DNA of 64,000 bases, taken from assembly GCA_037013495.1 (NCBI GenBank), contig JAZDXN010000029.1, positions 818,501-882,500 on the forward strand. The letters run 5' to 3'. Under the pieces are notes generated by a model, which ran no database searches, was not told the origin of the DNA, and saw only the letters and a program-made list of their open reading frames with translations. How positions within the stretch are numbered: the first letter of the stretch is position 1; each line of letters opens with the position of its first letter. Shown here one piece after another: positions 39,901-51,092 of the stretch. Both the position numbers and the translations under genes were made by a program. This stretch comes from Hippophae tibetana (Eukaryota > Streptophyta > Magnoliopsida > Rosales > Elaeagnaceae).

Positions 39901-40920
39901 TGACTTTAAAAAGCTAGGCTAGCTTGGATTGTGGGGATCCATACAAGCTTCGATTTGATATATTATAATAGTCGTTTTGATATCTGAGTCAAAAGTTATT
40001 TTCGTTTAAAATTGCAACTCCGATTTATCAAATGTTTTTTTTTTGTTTTTGAAAATTTAAATAGTAACCCCTTCTTTCTTTCTTCACTTATTTATTTGAA
40101 GAAAAAAGATTGATTGAACATAGAAATAGAATAAGAAAAAGATACAAATATTTCAAAGAGAACTACTAAACAAAATGGAAAGATGAAAACAACAACCACA
40201 AGTCCATAAAACCTCAACCTTGATACACCATAAAGAATGATCACTTCCTTTGATAAGTTCAATTCAAGCATTCAATTTAGAACAACAGAAATCAAAACAA
40301 AAAGCTATATGAAATATTTTTTTATTAATGATATCAGTTCTCCTTCCATTAGAAGGCCGCTTTTTCTTTTATAAGCAAACAAACCATATACAAAATTTAT
40401 CTTAAAGAAAGAAACCCTAGACGTAATTCAACCCTAGTGAGCCTATTTAGTTGTGAATTATGCCTAATATATCCGTAAAGAATAAAACAATTCCAAAGAA
40501 TTATGATAAATAAGACATATAAAATTCCATGATTCTATAAAAGTAAAATTACTAACCATAAAAGGCCCATAATTAACTAAAACAAAAAAATATTGCTTCA
40601 AAAATTAATCCTTCACTTTGATATTCCAAATCTCTTCCTTGGTAAGATCATGAGAATCTTTTTTTATCTTGAGAATATTTCTAGGATATTGAATGTCTTA
40701 TTTAATCCTTCACTTGGATTGTGGGGATCGATACGAGCTTTGATTTGATATATTATAATAGTTATTTCGATAATCGTGTCAAAAGTTATCTCCATTTAAA
40801 ATTGCAACTTCGATTTATCAAATGTTTTATTGTTTTTGAAAATGTTAAAAGTAGCCCCCATACTTTTACTACACTTATTTTTTTGGACGAATAGAGATTG
40901 ATTGAACAAAAAAATAGAAC
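19000..40920 (-). repeat. Array sub-block 2 (right-type units)
   Basis: Units carry ATTCAATCTAGAAC (creating TCTAGA) and CACCTATATCTCC instead of the left-type variants, in most copies from about 19.3 kb to the array end. The two markers switch within roughly 18-19 kb, so the array looks like two separately expanded blocks. It ends inside a leader at about 40920, where a Tat-type LTR fragment begins. Confidence 0.65.
24368..24377 (-). promoter_or_regulatory. Representative array TATA box
   Basis: Plus-strand CTTTTATAAG is TATAAAAG on the minus strand. It recurs at the same place in many units (for example near 16285, 24370, 25320, 31335, 40368) and degrades to variants in others. It sits in the LTR part about 80-90 bp from the GATAAGTCGAATTC landmark, where an LTR core promoter would be. 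It implies up to a few dozen tandem minus-strand promoters; activity is unknown. Confidence 0.5.
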
Positions 40921-42340
40921 AAGTAGACATGGATTAAACAAATACTCGTGCAGTTTAACACATTCATAAATGGTGGAAAATAATAGATATAATAATTCAG
41001 TAATTATGTTTGCTCATATTATTTAAGTTATTAAAGATATATATTGATTTTTTCTTTTGGTATGAAAGTGTCCTTAGACGAGGTCCAAAATTGTTTTTGT
41101 TTAATATTAATTAACTAATATCCTTAGGCAGCCTATTAATTAATTAAGTATTAAATTTAATTTTTTTCTAAGAAAATAACAAACCATATAATCACAACAT
41201 TAGGTGGAATCAGTTATTTAGACTTTATTTAAGGTATCCAAATTAAACTTAAGAATTTAACTATCTAAAAAATAACTTTCAGGTTTTAAAACTATTTAAA
41301 AATTATGTTGTCAATACATTTTCAAATAATAATTCTTTATAAAAAAACCTTTGAAATAGACCTTCGTTCTAAATATCCAAATTATTAAATCTAAAATAAA
41401 AGAGTATTACTCCAAATTAAGTCCAAGTAATTAAATTTGAATTTTAACTCTCATATTAACTTTGTTATTAATAGTAATGTACTCTTTCAAATAACATTCT
41501 TTATAAAAATATTGATTAAAAATAAAATCAATTTATTTTAAGAAAATATTTTATCTATTCAATATTTTGTAAGCATAACAACTTTATTATTATATCATAT
41601 TCAATATCAACTAGACATATTATAATTGATCACATAAAAATCAAGAATGACACAAAAGAAGCAACACAGATATATGGACTACAAAAAGAATACAATTAAT
41701 ACCTTAACAATATCCTTATTGAACTCTGAAGAGTAGATTCTAAGACAAGAAAAACTCTGATTGTAATTGCACTCCTGAATTTTTTGAATCGAAAATTAGA
41801 AACTATTAAAACATAAACATGTTCTTCCTCAAAATTGAGAGAAGAATTAAATAAATTCTAAAAGTTAAAAATATAAAAATCTACATAAAAGAGGGAGAGA
41901 AAGTTGCTGAAAATACAACTTGGAAGCTTATTTTCTTGGTATATAGGGGGTTCTATTTATAGGAAAGAATGTGAGAAAAACTTGTGTTTACGTCGTGGCA
42001 TGACCAAATCATAACCATATTTTTTACCATTTCAAACCTCCTTGTGTCGCGACATATAATTATTTTTATTTTATTTTCCATTACCTCTTTTCTTCACTTT
42101 GGATAATATCAGATAAATGATATTCATTTAAGCTCCAAAAAGTGTTATAAACATGCTTCAAGTATTTTTCTTTATTTTAATATTTATTTATTAAAATATC
42201 TACAAAACACTACAATATACTCATTAATCTGATCAAGTAGATTTGTATAAAATATAATAGAATAAAGCAAATACAAATCCATTTTATTAATTAAATGACA
42301 TTAAAACATGGTATATTTAGTACTTTTTAAGCACTCATCA
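40919..42340 (-). repeat. Tat-type LTR fragment, minus strand
   Basis: Homologous to 61975-63586: shared GCTCATATTATTTA, GTTATTAAAGATAT, AGGTATCCAAATTAAAC-like and ATGTTGTCAATACATTTTC text. Its minus-strand start is TGATGAGTGCTTAAAAAGTA at 42340, the usual start of a large class of plant Tat/Ogre-type LTRs. A TATA box lies near 41950 on minus (CTATAAATAGAACC). The 3' end is cut at the array junction near 40920, so it is a truncated LTR. Confidence 0.7.
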
Positions 42341-43989
42341 ATACAATCACGTGTAAATAAAGTAATGCAAAAAATAATACTCAAAAAACGAGATTTGTAG
42401 ATGAAAACAACCTAGGTCATACCAATAACATAAGACAAAACCATCGATCCATCTAACTATCCATTATGAAAAATAAAATCCAATTACAAGGTTATGACTC
42501 AAACTACCCACCAAGGTAATGCCCCCAAGTAATCTACTTACAAGCCGATGCTTTGATCACACGAGCTAATCGAACCTATAGAACTGGCATTAGAAAGATT
42601 ACAATAATAACACAAGTGCAAGTGTGTTTCCTAGAGTAGATTCAATAATGCATAATCCTTACTATATTATTTAACATATCAGTAGATAAAAAAAATCAAT
42701 TAGCAAACTAAGAACAATCAGTTAAAAGCACAATGTCACAAATATCGTAGGCTTATTAACTCATAACCACAAATGTTTGATAAATTAATTCAATGAAAAA
42801 CCCTACTTGAAAATCTTTTGCAAAATAATGAGAAAGATATTATGATGTAGAAAATAATACTTGAATGTAGTTAACAAAATTGTGAGCCAATGGTATGATT
42901 AAATAGCATGAACAGAAACCCTACGTCAAGTTCTATAAGAAATCTATCCCAAGAAATATTTAAAGGAACTTAAAAACATAAGGACAATAAAGTAAATATA
43001 CTAATTGGCTTGAGTAAAAATTAGGTTAAATTTGAAAACATGATTGCTCATTCAATATATACTTAGCTCGATTGATTGAGTGGATTGATCTAGTCATTAA
43101 TCTTGATCGATCTAATGCGCGATCAATTGAGTATTAATTCCCTGACTAATCTTGTCGTGTAAAAATTAATATAGTTAGGTAATTAAGCTCGATCAATGTA
43201 GTCACCACTCGATCGATCGAGTGACCTATTTGAACAATATCTTTATGTGTCTAACATGAAATATAGCGTGCACGAGAACAAAGATAAACTTGAGATGTGA
43301 TATTTGAGGCTTGATAGTTTCTTCAACTTAAAAAACACATCTAAAAACTAATATTACCTACAGATATTTTGTTCAAAAATATTGCCAATACATACAAACC
43401 ATACAATATCCCCCTTTGGCATCTTTGTGCGACAAAACCTCACTCTCACTACATAACATTCATAGAAAATAAATTTGAAAAAAATATTTACATAGTGGAA
43501 CTATCCTATAATCCAGCGAACCATCTTCGCTTGAATCTTGACAACTCTGATTTAATCTGAAAAAAATACACCAACAAGCAAACAACTAGTCCTCAATGAC
43601 TCATTATTCATAATAGTTTATTGTATCAAATAATATTATAAAAGTAAAGAATGTTCAAAAGAGGATTAAACAAATGATGAAAATTAAAAAATAGCTCCTA
43701 TATGCGAAATATATCAAAATAAATTCAAAGTAATTCAAAAATAAAAATATCCCCCTAAATTATCCCTTTTTTGGATGTTTCCATTAAAGTTCAAAAACTT
43801 TTATATCAATTTTTCTCCCCATTTGTGTCATATGAATAAACAAACACGTACGAGAGATAAAAATAGATAGATGAATCAAACATAAAGTGTATTGAATTAT
43901 ATAATTTTTCACATTACAAAAAATTTCAATGAAACTTCAAAAAATAAAAAGCAACAAACTAAATTTACTTTCAGACACACTAATAAAAT
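42341..43989. other. Non-coding AT-rich stretch
   Basis: No gene recognised. 43080-43225 is enriched in GATC/TCGA words (TCGATTGATTGAG, TTGATCGATC, CTCGATCGATCGAG) and holds the palindrome listed separately. It may be more of the minus-strand retroelement whose LTR ends at 42340, but I found no motif to prove it. Confidence 0.4.
43206..43223. repeat. 18-bp perfect palindrome
   Basis: CACTCGATCGATCGAGTG is self-complementary. Shorter related words occur 25-150 bp upstream (CTCGATTGATTGAG, TTGATCGATCTA, GCGCGATCAATTG). No function can be assigned. Confidence 0.7.
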
Positions 43990-44408
43990 AGGACAAAATA
44001 TCATAAAAAAATAATTGTCATGAAGGAGGAAATATGTAGCATGAATGGATGTCCTTAATCATAGAGAACATTCCTTATTGAAGTTCATTAATAGTAGTCA
44101 TTTGTTATTCCAACATTCACATTCTTGCACATATCTTGTTTTCAAATGAGTCCTAACGTAAAGGTTCAGAAGTATGTATATTTTCCATTTCTTCATCCCT
44201 AAAAATATCATCTGTAGTGACTATTGCTCCATTGTTACAAACATCACCAAGTCTCTATCTCTTTAAGATTTGAGTAGACGATCTTGCTTTGGTTGACTTT
44301 CCAATGTCATCCATAAAGCCGAAAGTATCAAAATCCCTTGATTGCGGCACACCCACAACTAGTATCATTTAGGTTATAAGATACCCATATAAAGGACCTA
44401 TTCTCAGG
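43990..44408 (-). pseudogene. Possible 3' part of a plant retroelement ORF
   Basis: The minus strand reads IGPLYGYLIT-stop-MILVVGVPQS and RDFDTFGFMDDIGKSTKARS, then a stop and VCNNGAIVTTDDIFRDEEME. It resembles the C-terminal half of the extra ORF in Tat/Ogre-type elements, whose N-terminal half seems to lie at 47395-48018 (minus). A solo LTR with TSD TTAAT/TTAAC begins right beside it at 44414, supporting a split ORF. Several stops; weak assignment. Confidence 0.35.
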
Positions 44409-44413
44409 TTAAT

Positions 44414-46262
44414 TGATAACTGTATTTTATACAGTTATTTTCGTCTATTTTATTAATTATAATTGCTATGTTCTTTACATTTTTAGTTAATTTTTAATTA
44501 ATTAAATTAATATTTACTATTAGTTTTTAATAAATATATTTTCAAGAAAATTAAAAAAATTTAACAAAAAATGATTTAATTGCAATTCTTAAGAGCTAAA
44601 AATTTAATTTGAATTAAAATTAGGTGAAATTGTAAATATCAAAAGATTAGAAGTTAATTTGAATTAAATTTGTGGGTCAAAATGTAATTAATGAAAGTTT
44701 ATTTTTATGTGCAGGAGAAGCGGCCACTCGCGCCATTTACAATGCCCAACACCCATCGTTTGATCGTCCAATCAATGGTCAAGATCTGGCATGTGGAATC
44801 TAGACGCGGAAAAAGATCCTGGACCCGATGCTGAGTGGGGCCCACTTATTACGCAGGCTGGCGTGCAAGGTGGGACCCTTGTGTCGGCTACGCAGAATTT
44901 TGCGTATCGCTCACCGTTGGATCAAGTTGAACGGTCCAGATTTACGCATGTGGAATCAAGTTGTTGCGCACTGAGCAGCTCGTCTACACTCCTGTGCGAT
45001 GCGGTTCATCGCATCAGAGTGCGCCATCGCATTCCAGCGAATAAGAACTAGCCACATTATTCCTCAATCTTCCAGCCAATCATATAACGACACGTGGCAT
45101 GTATTTGGTAAAATAAAAACACAGAAATGGCGCCCACTCACCAGCTCCTTCTGTGTCGCCCACGTGTCAAATCCAGATGTCGTACACTTCTAGTGCGCCA
45201 AGATCCTGTGCGACGCATTCCAGCTATTCTCTATGTGCCTTTTCTTCATAGCGAATGAAAGGCTGCCATGTGTCTCTTTATATCTTGCAGCCAATAAGAT
45301 GATGACATGTGACATGCGTTTAAAGAAAAAAACACAGAACGATCTCCATGCGTGTTTATTCTTCCCACGTGTTTTTGTCCCCCAATACATGCAATTTGAT
45401 AAAAAAAATATTAATTAGTTTTTATTTTTTCATTTTTCCATTGTTCACTGGAATTTTTCAATTTCTCTCTACGTGTTCTCTACAACACACAGAACGTTTA
45501 TTTAACATTTTTTACGTTGTATTTTCTTTTAAATTTTATTTCTCTGAAATGTTTGATTATTGTTATGTTGTAATTTTAATTTCTGCTATGAACTAACTTA
45601 TTTGTTCTAAGGTTACAGTGTAGCTTAAATTATGAAACTTGAATTAATTATTTTTGAATGATTTATGGAACGATTTTAAGTTGTTTATTTTATCTGCACT
45701 TAATGCTTTTAATTATCGAAAGATTAATTAATTGATCTGTGACATTTAAATAAACTTGGAAAAGGTATTTTTGTGTGTTACTCGTGATAAAATAACATAT
45801 ATATATATATATATAAGGGATATGAATATACTTTTATTGTATGTGTAACTATTTGAGAACTTAGAACTTAATAAATCTGGTTGAATTTAATTCTCATAGG
45901 AATATAGTGAATTATTTTAGCGAGATGTGTCTGTATGGAACTCGGAAGAGATATATGGATAAATTAGGAGTTCTTGGTTAACAACTTAAAATACGAGAAC
46001 ATAAATCAAGAGAAAATAAAATGTTCAAGTGGATTAATTTGGTGAAACTACAATCCTAGAATTTTCTTACAAACTGTTATAAAAATTAGTTAGTCAAATT
46101 GCATCAAATTATCGATTGTTTAGATATAATCAGGTTGAATTAATTTTAGTAATTAACAAACACTAATAAAAAATCTCCATGAGAATGATATTTTACTTAT
46201 CATATTATTATTTGTGACCGTGTATACTTGCACGATTTTTTGTTCTCCTAAAAGAGACAACA
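44414..46262 (+). mobile_element. Solo LTR of a Tat-type element
   Basis: It starts TGATAACTGTATTTTATACA, ends GAGACAACA, and is flanked by TTAAT (44409-44413) and TTAAC (46263-46267), a 5-bp target duplication with one transition. It is homologous along its length to the 5' LTR of element D (55003-56807). The 3' half (TGTAGCTTAAATTATGAAAC, CTTGGAAAAGG, CATAGGAATATA) is clearly more conserved than the U3 half. No PBS or gag follows, so it is a solo LTR. It contains an (AT)n tract at 45796-45815 where D has only a short one, and G-boxes at 45091, 45161 and 45366. Confidence 0.8.
44416..44438. other. LTR-terminal hairpin, solo LTR
   Basis: Arms ATAACTGTAT and ATACAGTTAT with a TTT loop, starting 2 bp inside the LTR. 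The equivalent in element D is 55005-55027 with arms ATAACTCTAT and TTAGAGTTAT. The G/C difference inside the arm is matched on the other arm, so pairing is kept. Confidence 0.7.
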
Positions 46263-46327
46263 TTAACGATCTAAGATTGGTTTATGATATTGTATTGAAT
46301 TACTAAACCTATTGTAAAGACTATGAG

Positions 46328-47388
46328 TGTTGGCTATTTTTGTGGACAAAATATTTACTTGTAAACTAGTTTGTAGGCCTGCTATCAAGTCTATCAAGAA
46401 AAGCCCAATAAATACTCAAATTTTAGATAATCGTATTTCAGGTATATCTTTTATAACTACGACACATAGGATTCCATTTATACATTTAATAGTACATGTT
46501 CATAAATCTAAAATTATTTTTGGTGCTTAAATATTTTTTATGTGTCTTAATATTTTTTAAGATGTGATTTAAAAAATATTTTTTTTATTAACGCTTTGAA
46601 TGGGCTTTGAAAAATTAAGCACAAAATGCATTTAAACCTAATACTATTAGGTATTATTATTATCTATAAATATAGATATATTAGGATTTATGTATAGAGG
46701 AGATAATAGAAAAAAGCTGCTGCAAAAGGAAAAATACTGAAGTTGCCGATCTACCTATTGACTACCAAAAAGAAAAGAAAATATCAGGAAGGGTGAACAT
46801 GAGAAGGAAGGCAACAAGAATTTATATATAATTGAAGTTGAGAGTAATATAATTAATATACAAGATTGACGGCTTGACGGCTTGGAGATAGTAACTTTCA
46901 GGTAATTAATATATATATAAAGGAATTAGAACAATAGCATCATGTAGTAAACATGGTTAATATATAAGTAATATGCTTAAGTAATTAATATATATTAATT
47001 TATAAGGTGTTGGGGAGCTTATTGAAACGTTGGTCTGGAAACCGCTCACGCTAATATTGGAAACTGTGAAAATAGAGTAGTGGATCGTAAGTAAAGTACA
47101 TTGGGGCAGTATCCTAGGGAGGGTAGCATAAGACCAAGTTTGTACTTGAACATTTGATTTTCATAGTGGAAAGTTAGGTGGTCCAGTGGACCGGTGGTTT
47201 TCCTCTTAGGTCCTTGTTGTGACCTAGGTTATTTCCACCTAAAAATATCGTGTGTTATTATTTTATTCCCGCACTTATTCTTACACGCGATTTCATGTTT
47301 GGCCGCCTTGTTTAGGTTATTAAGTTATAAATTAATAAAAAATTAAAAATAACCTATTCACCCCCCTCTAGGTTAATTCGGTCCATAT
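46328..47388 (+). repeat. Copia-like LTR, probably solo or truncated
   Basis: It starts TGTTGGCT. It has a TATA box (TATAAATATAGA) at 46665 and an R-U5-like end with ATTCCCGCACTTATTC and CTATTCACCCCCCTCTAG, wording typical of the 3' end of many plant Copia LTRs. No PBS follows. The sequence passes directly into a minus-strand retroelement ORF, so it appears to have inserted into that ORF. I found no clear target duplication. Confidence 0.55.
46665..46680 (+). promoter_or_regulatory. TATA box of the Copia-like LTR
   Basis: TATAAATATAGATATA, about 340 bp into the LTR, preceded by GGTATTATTATTATC. The position fits the U3/R border of such LTRs. Confidence 0.45.
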
Positions 47389-47394
47389 TTTATA

Positions 47395-48018
47395 AACGTT
47401 CACCTATATCAAATGCAATTCCTTTTTCAATGCAATATAATATTTTTGTATGTAGGTGACCAATCTCAAATGAGTGCTTTGAAGGCAATAATTTAGGACA
47501 TACCATTTTGTTTAACACCCGATAAAAAGGAGTGAAATCACTTGGGATAAATAATTATTGGTACTAAAACCAACTATGGTAAACCTAAAAGTTTAGTTAC
47601 CATATCTTCAATAGAGATGTTATACCGTTCGAATTTAAAATTGAGATCCTCAATGTTCGTGATGGATAAAACATTGTTGATTCTTTGAGCCAAGATGTCG
47701 ACAGTTTTGTTTTGGTCAAAAAATTTGTAGCTCATAGATCCAGAGTGATGGATTTTGTGATTGATGTTTGCATATAATTCACAGACTAGTGATAGGCAAC
47801 ATAATTTAGTTGGTATACATAGTGATTGCCAACCTAGAGCCTTAATGACTCGGGTAATTCCTAATTCATGAAATTAAATCTCGGTAATCACACATTCTAA
47901 GAAAATTGGATGTTTATAGAAAGTAGTGTTATACCTAGTTTCAGATTCATCTTCCAACCATTGGGAGGAATGTGGACCAGGAGCACTGGGAGATAGATCA
48001 TGTCATATGGCAGCCATT
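47395..48018 (-). pseudogene. Plant retroelement ORF (plant transposon protein type)
   Basis: One minus-strand frame starts MAAI-stop and reads HDLSPSAPGPHSSQWLEDES, YNTTFYKHPIFLECVITEI, RVIKALGWQSLCIPTKLCC, LVCELYANINHKIHHSGSMS, DILAQRINNVLSITNIEDL, EDMVTKLLGLP, then stops. After a frameshift it reads KILYCIEKGIAFDIGE. The pattern W-x-x-L-C ... LV-x-E-x-YANI matches the extra ORF often annotated as putative plant transposon protein in Tat/Ogre-like elements. It carries at least three stops and ends at the Copia-like LTR. Function in the family is unknown. Confidence 0.6.
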
Positions 48019-49600
48019 GTACAAATTGGGACAAAATCCAAAAAGATAAAATAACCCCTAATTTGAAAATTTATCAAAATTACTAAAATTTCCCAACCAA
48101 AATACAGAATCAAGATCAGGGAATTTTTATTGGAAAGGGGTTGCAAAAACAAGCTTAGAAAGGATGTTTATTTGGTGAGAAAATGAGGAAAATGGAGAAA
48201 ATTGAGTTGTAGTGATTTTAACCCAAAAATATGTTTTTTGTATAGATTGATGCATGCAAATGGAATGTGAAGATTCTCATACATAGGAACAATTACACGA
48301 AGGTTAATTATTCTTCCAACTCAAATAGGTAATTGAGAGCTAGTTAAGGGGTGGAAATCCGAACCCATGGAATCTTTTATCGAGCTCTATATCAATTAGG
48401 CAATCATGTCTCACAATGTGTATTGAGCAAATAACACACCAGAAGAACCAAATAATATTCTCAATTCAACACTTAACAAAAACAACCTTATGAAAGAAAG
48501 AATAAACTACATCAAACAAACTAGTGACGGTGTGCCTTCCAGGCTCATGTCTAGGCTAGTAGCATGCAAAAACATAACAAATATCACACAGCATGCAAGA
48601 AAACCATATATAATAAAAAGCTATAAGGGATTTCCAATCTCTTTAAGACCTCATTCAATAAATCAGTATTTTACTTTTATAGCATGCAATCATACATAAT
48701 ATAACAAATTATAATACAGTGTCCAAAACTTGGCACATTATTAAGGTAAGAAGATACAGACTCCTTAGTGACTGGCACCAAAAATGCATGATCAAAAAGT
48801 AAAAGAAATAATTAGAAACTTAGAGTCATGCTATAAGGAAACATAAGAAATCACGCAACTATGCAAAACAAATAAGCTTCCTAATCAAAGTCGAAATCAA
48901 TTATAATGGAACAAAAACAATAAAAAATTAGAATATACTAACATAATAAAAAATCATGCATAACAACAAATATAATGAGGTAAACCCACATAGAAATGTG
49001 GAAACATCCTCGGGTTGCTAAAAGCAACCACTCCGTAGCAAATAATCCACTAATCAATAAAATAGTTACAACTCTAATAGAAAATAAAACCTCTAATACC
49101 TTAATGAATTGGGGGCCTTAGTCCTAATTACCTATTACTTCCTTCCCAATGACCTAGTATGACACATACCTAGCTCATCTCCAAAGCCAACACCACCTAA
49201 TATGGTATGCTCAAGAACCACGAATTAGTAATGAGTGACGTGTATAATCAAAAGAAACACCCTTGAACACGAACACCTAACAAATAACATAGGACACATA
49301 GTCTACCACAAACTACCAAGGGACATATAGTCCAAGATGTGAAAACTTAAAAATTTAACTCTACCCACTCTCACAAAAAGATTCTCACATATAAAAAGTT
49401 GCATGAAGGCAACTACTAGCCTACAAATGGCTTATCTCATATAAACCACTTGCAAACACTATCTCAAGTACTCACTATTCATAAGCATGGTTTTCCTCAC
49501 ACCATCACGAATCACTAATACCAAACAACACACAAGTTACTAATGATCCAAAAACAAAAAGGGCAAGATTTCAATTTGACAAAGCTCTGTCATACCAAAA
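48019..49600. other. Non-coding stretch upstream of the retroelement ORF
   Basis: No gene recognised. AT-rich with several short frames (for example 48490-48699 plus) that lack recognisable motifs. On the minus strand it lies upstream of the ORF at 47395-48018 and may be more of the same element. Confidence 0.4.
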
Positions 49601-50522
49601 ATGAAGAAGGGTGGTATTTATAGAATTCATATTTGCCACCTCGCCACCGCCTGCAGCGAGGTCCTTGGTGAGCTTGGTGGTAAGGTGGTAAAAAGTCACA
49701 TTTTTTTGTTCCAAAAATTACCGAGCACTTTTCATAAATATTTGCACCTGAAATGAAAAAAAAACACAAGTGATAACGATAGTCTATTACCCTTACACAA
49801 GTACACAATGATTGTTTGTCCAAATACTATCGTCTTACCCTTATGTAGGTACACACTGATAGTCTAAGCACAATTAACATGTAGCACAAAAAAACACTGT
49901 ATATATGCAATACAAATATGAAAGCTACACAATTTACATGCGACACAAATATGTAAACTACGCAATCTTTATGCAACACAAATATGCAAACACCCCCTAA
50001 ACATATGCAACACTCCCCCTAAGCATATGCATATAAGATAAACATAATATAGTGTAGACTACATTCACCATCCCATGCAAAAAATAGCAAGTTAATAAGA
50101 AAACACAATGCACAAACAAACACAAGGTTTGCACACTTCTCCCAATTTTTATAATGGAAAGTCAAAGCAAGCACACACAGGTATGCAAAATACCACACCT
50201 TTATACGAAAGAGAGAAGTCAAACCGAAATGCAATAATCCTAATACTCATGCAACATAACAAATAATATTAAAGGAAACACAAAAAAGAAGTAATGCATG
50301 CAATCAAACAAGAAATTAAAAAGAATAACATAAAGACAATAACATGGAAAAAGCATGTAACGAACAACAACCTGAATGCATAGATAAGTCAAGAGTAATG
50401 TAGACAGAAAACATCTCCCTAATGCAATACATAGCATGTAGTCCCACATCTAAACGTTCTATGTGAGGTCATAAGGTGCTTTGTAATATGCAAACAACAT
50501 ATTGAATGAACGGGAAATCAAA

Positions 50523-50738
50523 CACCAATGGCACATAAATGTGTCAACAAATCTAAAAGAAGACATTAACTATGAGTCCAACTATCTTCCAAGTTCACAC
50601 ACTTTTAGTGACTTAACAATCTTTCCCTAAACACCAACGCCACTTAAATGTGTCAGCGAATCCCTAAGGAGTTGACTAGAAGTCTTACTATCTTCCAAGT
50701 TGACACATTTCTAATGATTCAACTATCTTCCCCTAATA
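50523..50738. repeat. 108-bp tandem duplication
   Basis: The first unit begins CACCAATGGCACATAAATGT at 50523. The second begins CACCAACGCCACTTAAATGT at 50631. Both continue with GTGTCA(A/G)C(A/G)AATC and end with CTATCTTCC(A/C)-type text. Diverged, two copies. Confidence 0.7.
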
Positions 50739-51092
50739 ACATGTGGGTGTATTCAATCCTATAATCTCACCCTATACCATGCACACACATACAGAAGACA
50801 TCTTAGTCTACCAAAGAAAACATGTGTCATGCATTCCAACTATAAATACCAGGCTATCATCTACAAGAGACAATCATGCAATAACTAACTATAATAGGGA
50901 TGTAGATATACACATAACAAGACATATAACATAGAAAAATGCAAACTATGCATGCAACATGTCATACTAATAGTCCTATTTATGAAAGATTCATACAAAA
51001 TGATGTCAAGAAGAATGAGGCATCATAACATAACAAAAATTCATTAAAAATAAAAATAACAAGAATGCAGAACAATCACAACACTCCCCACA

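Larger units (their letters stand above)
11541..40920 (-). repeat. 29-kb tandem array, about 32 units of about 0.92 kb
   Basis: Head-to-tail units derived from the A/B/C gypsy family, all with their retroelement sense strand on minus. Plus-strand order per unit: leader (CCCTCGGTAAGTGATGTAAA; GATATATTATAATAGTC; CGAGTCAAAAGTTATCG; GAAGAACAAAGATTGATTG; AGATTTCAAAGAGAACTA), LTR (TAAAACCCCAACCTTGAG; TTTGATAAGTCGAATTCAAG; CTTTTATAAGC; GTGGGCCTATTTAGTTGTG; TTAATCCTTGAATTTG), then a pol-tail scar (TTGAGAATATTTGTAGGA; CACCTATATCTCC). The GGGCCTATTTAG-like landmark is at about 11973, 12972, 13916, 15433, 16355, 17088, 18583, 19500, 20245, 21191, 22081, 23143, 24443, 25390, 26054, 27015, 27652, 28507, 29418, 30446, 31403, 32176, 33121, 34062, 34947, 35892, 36746, 37670, 38597, 39548 and 40439, plus a truncated unit near 14520. 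Some units carry internal deletions. Units lack the LTR 3' end and PBS. No unit encodes a protein. Confidence 0.9.

Noticed and set aside
12705..40900. Many 60-134 aa frames on both strands through the array
   Set aside because: They fall at shifting positions in repeated non-coding LTR/leader sequence, are not conserved between units, lack protein motifs and are Phe/Leu/Lys/Asn-rich as expected from AT-rich DNA.
11541..40920. Ribosomal DNA spacer array or tRNA/5S gene cluster
   Set aside because: No rRNA segment, tRNA A/B boxes or 5S internal promoter was seen; the units match the LTR and leader of elements A/B and the 60-kb copy.
44791..45418. Host coding exon in the GC-richer block (frames at 44791, 44999, 45190, 45233)
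   Set aside because: The block is the U3 of a solo LTR with a homolog in element D; the frames overlap on both strands and are not conserved there.
48490..48699. 69-aa frame as a small gene
   Set aside because: No motif, no conserved neighbour, and it sits in an AT-rich stretch next to retroelement remnants.
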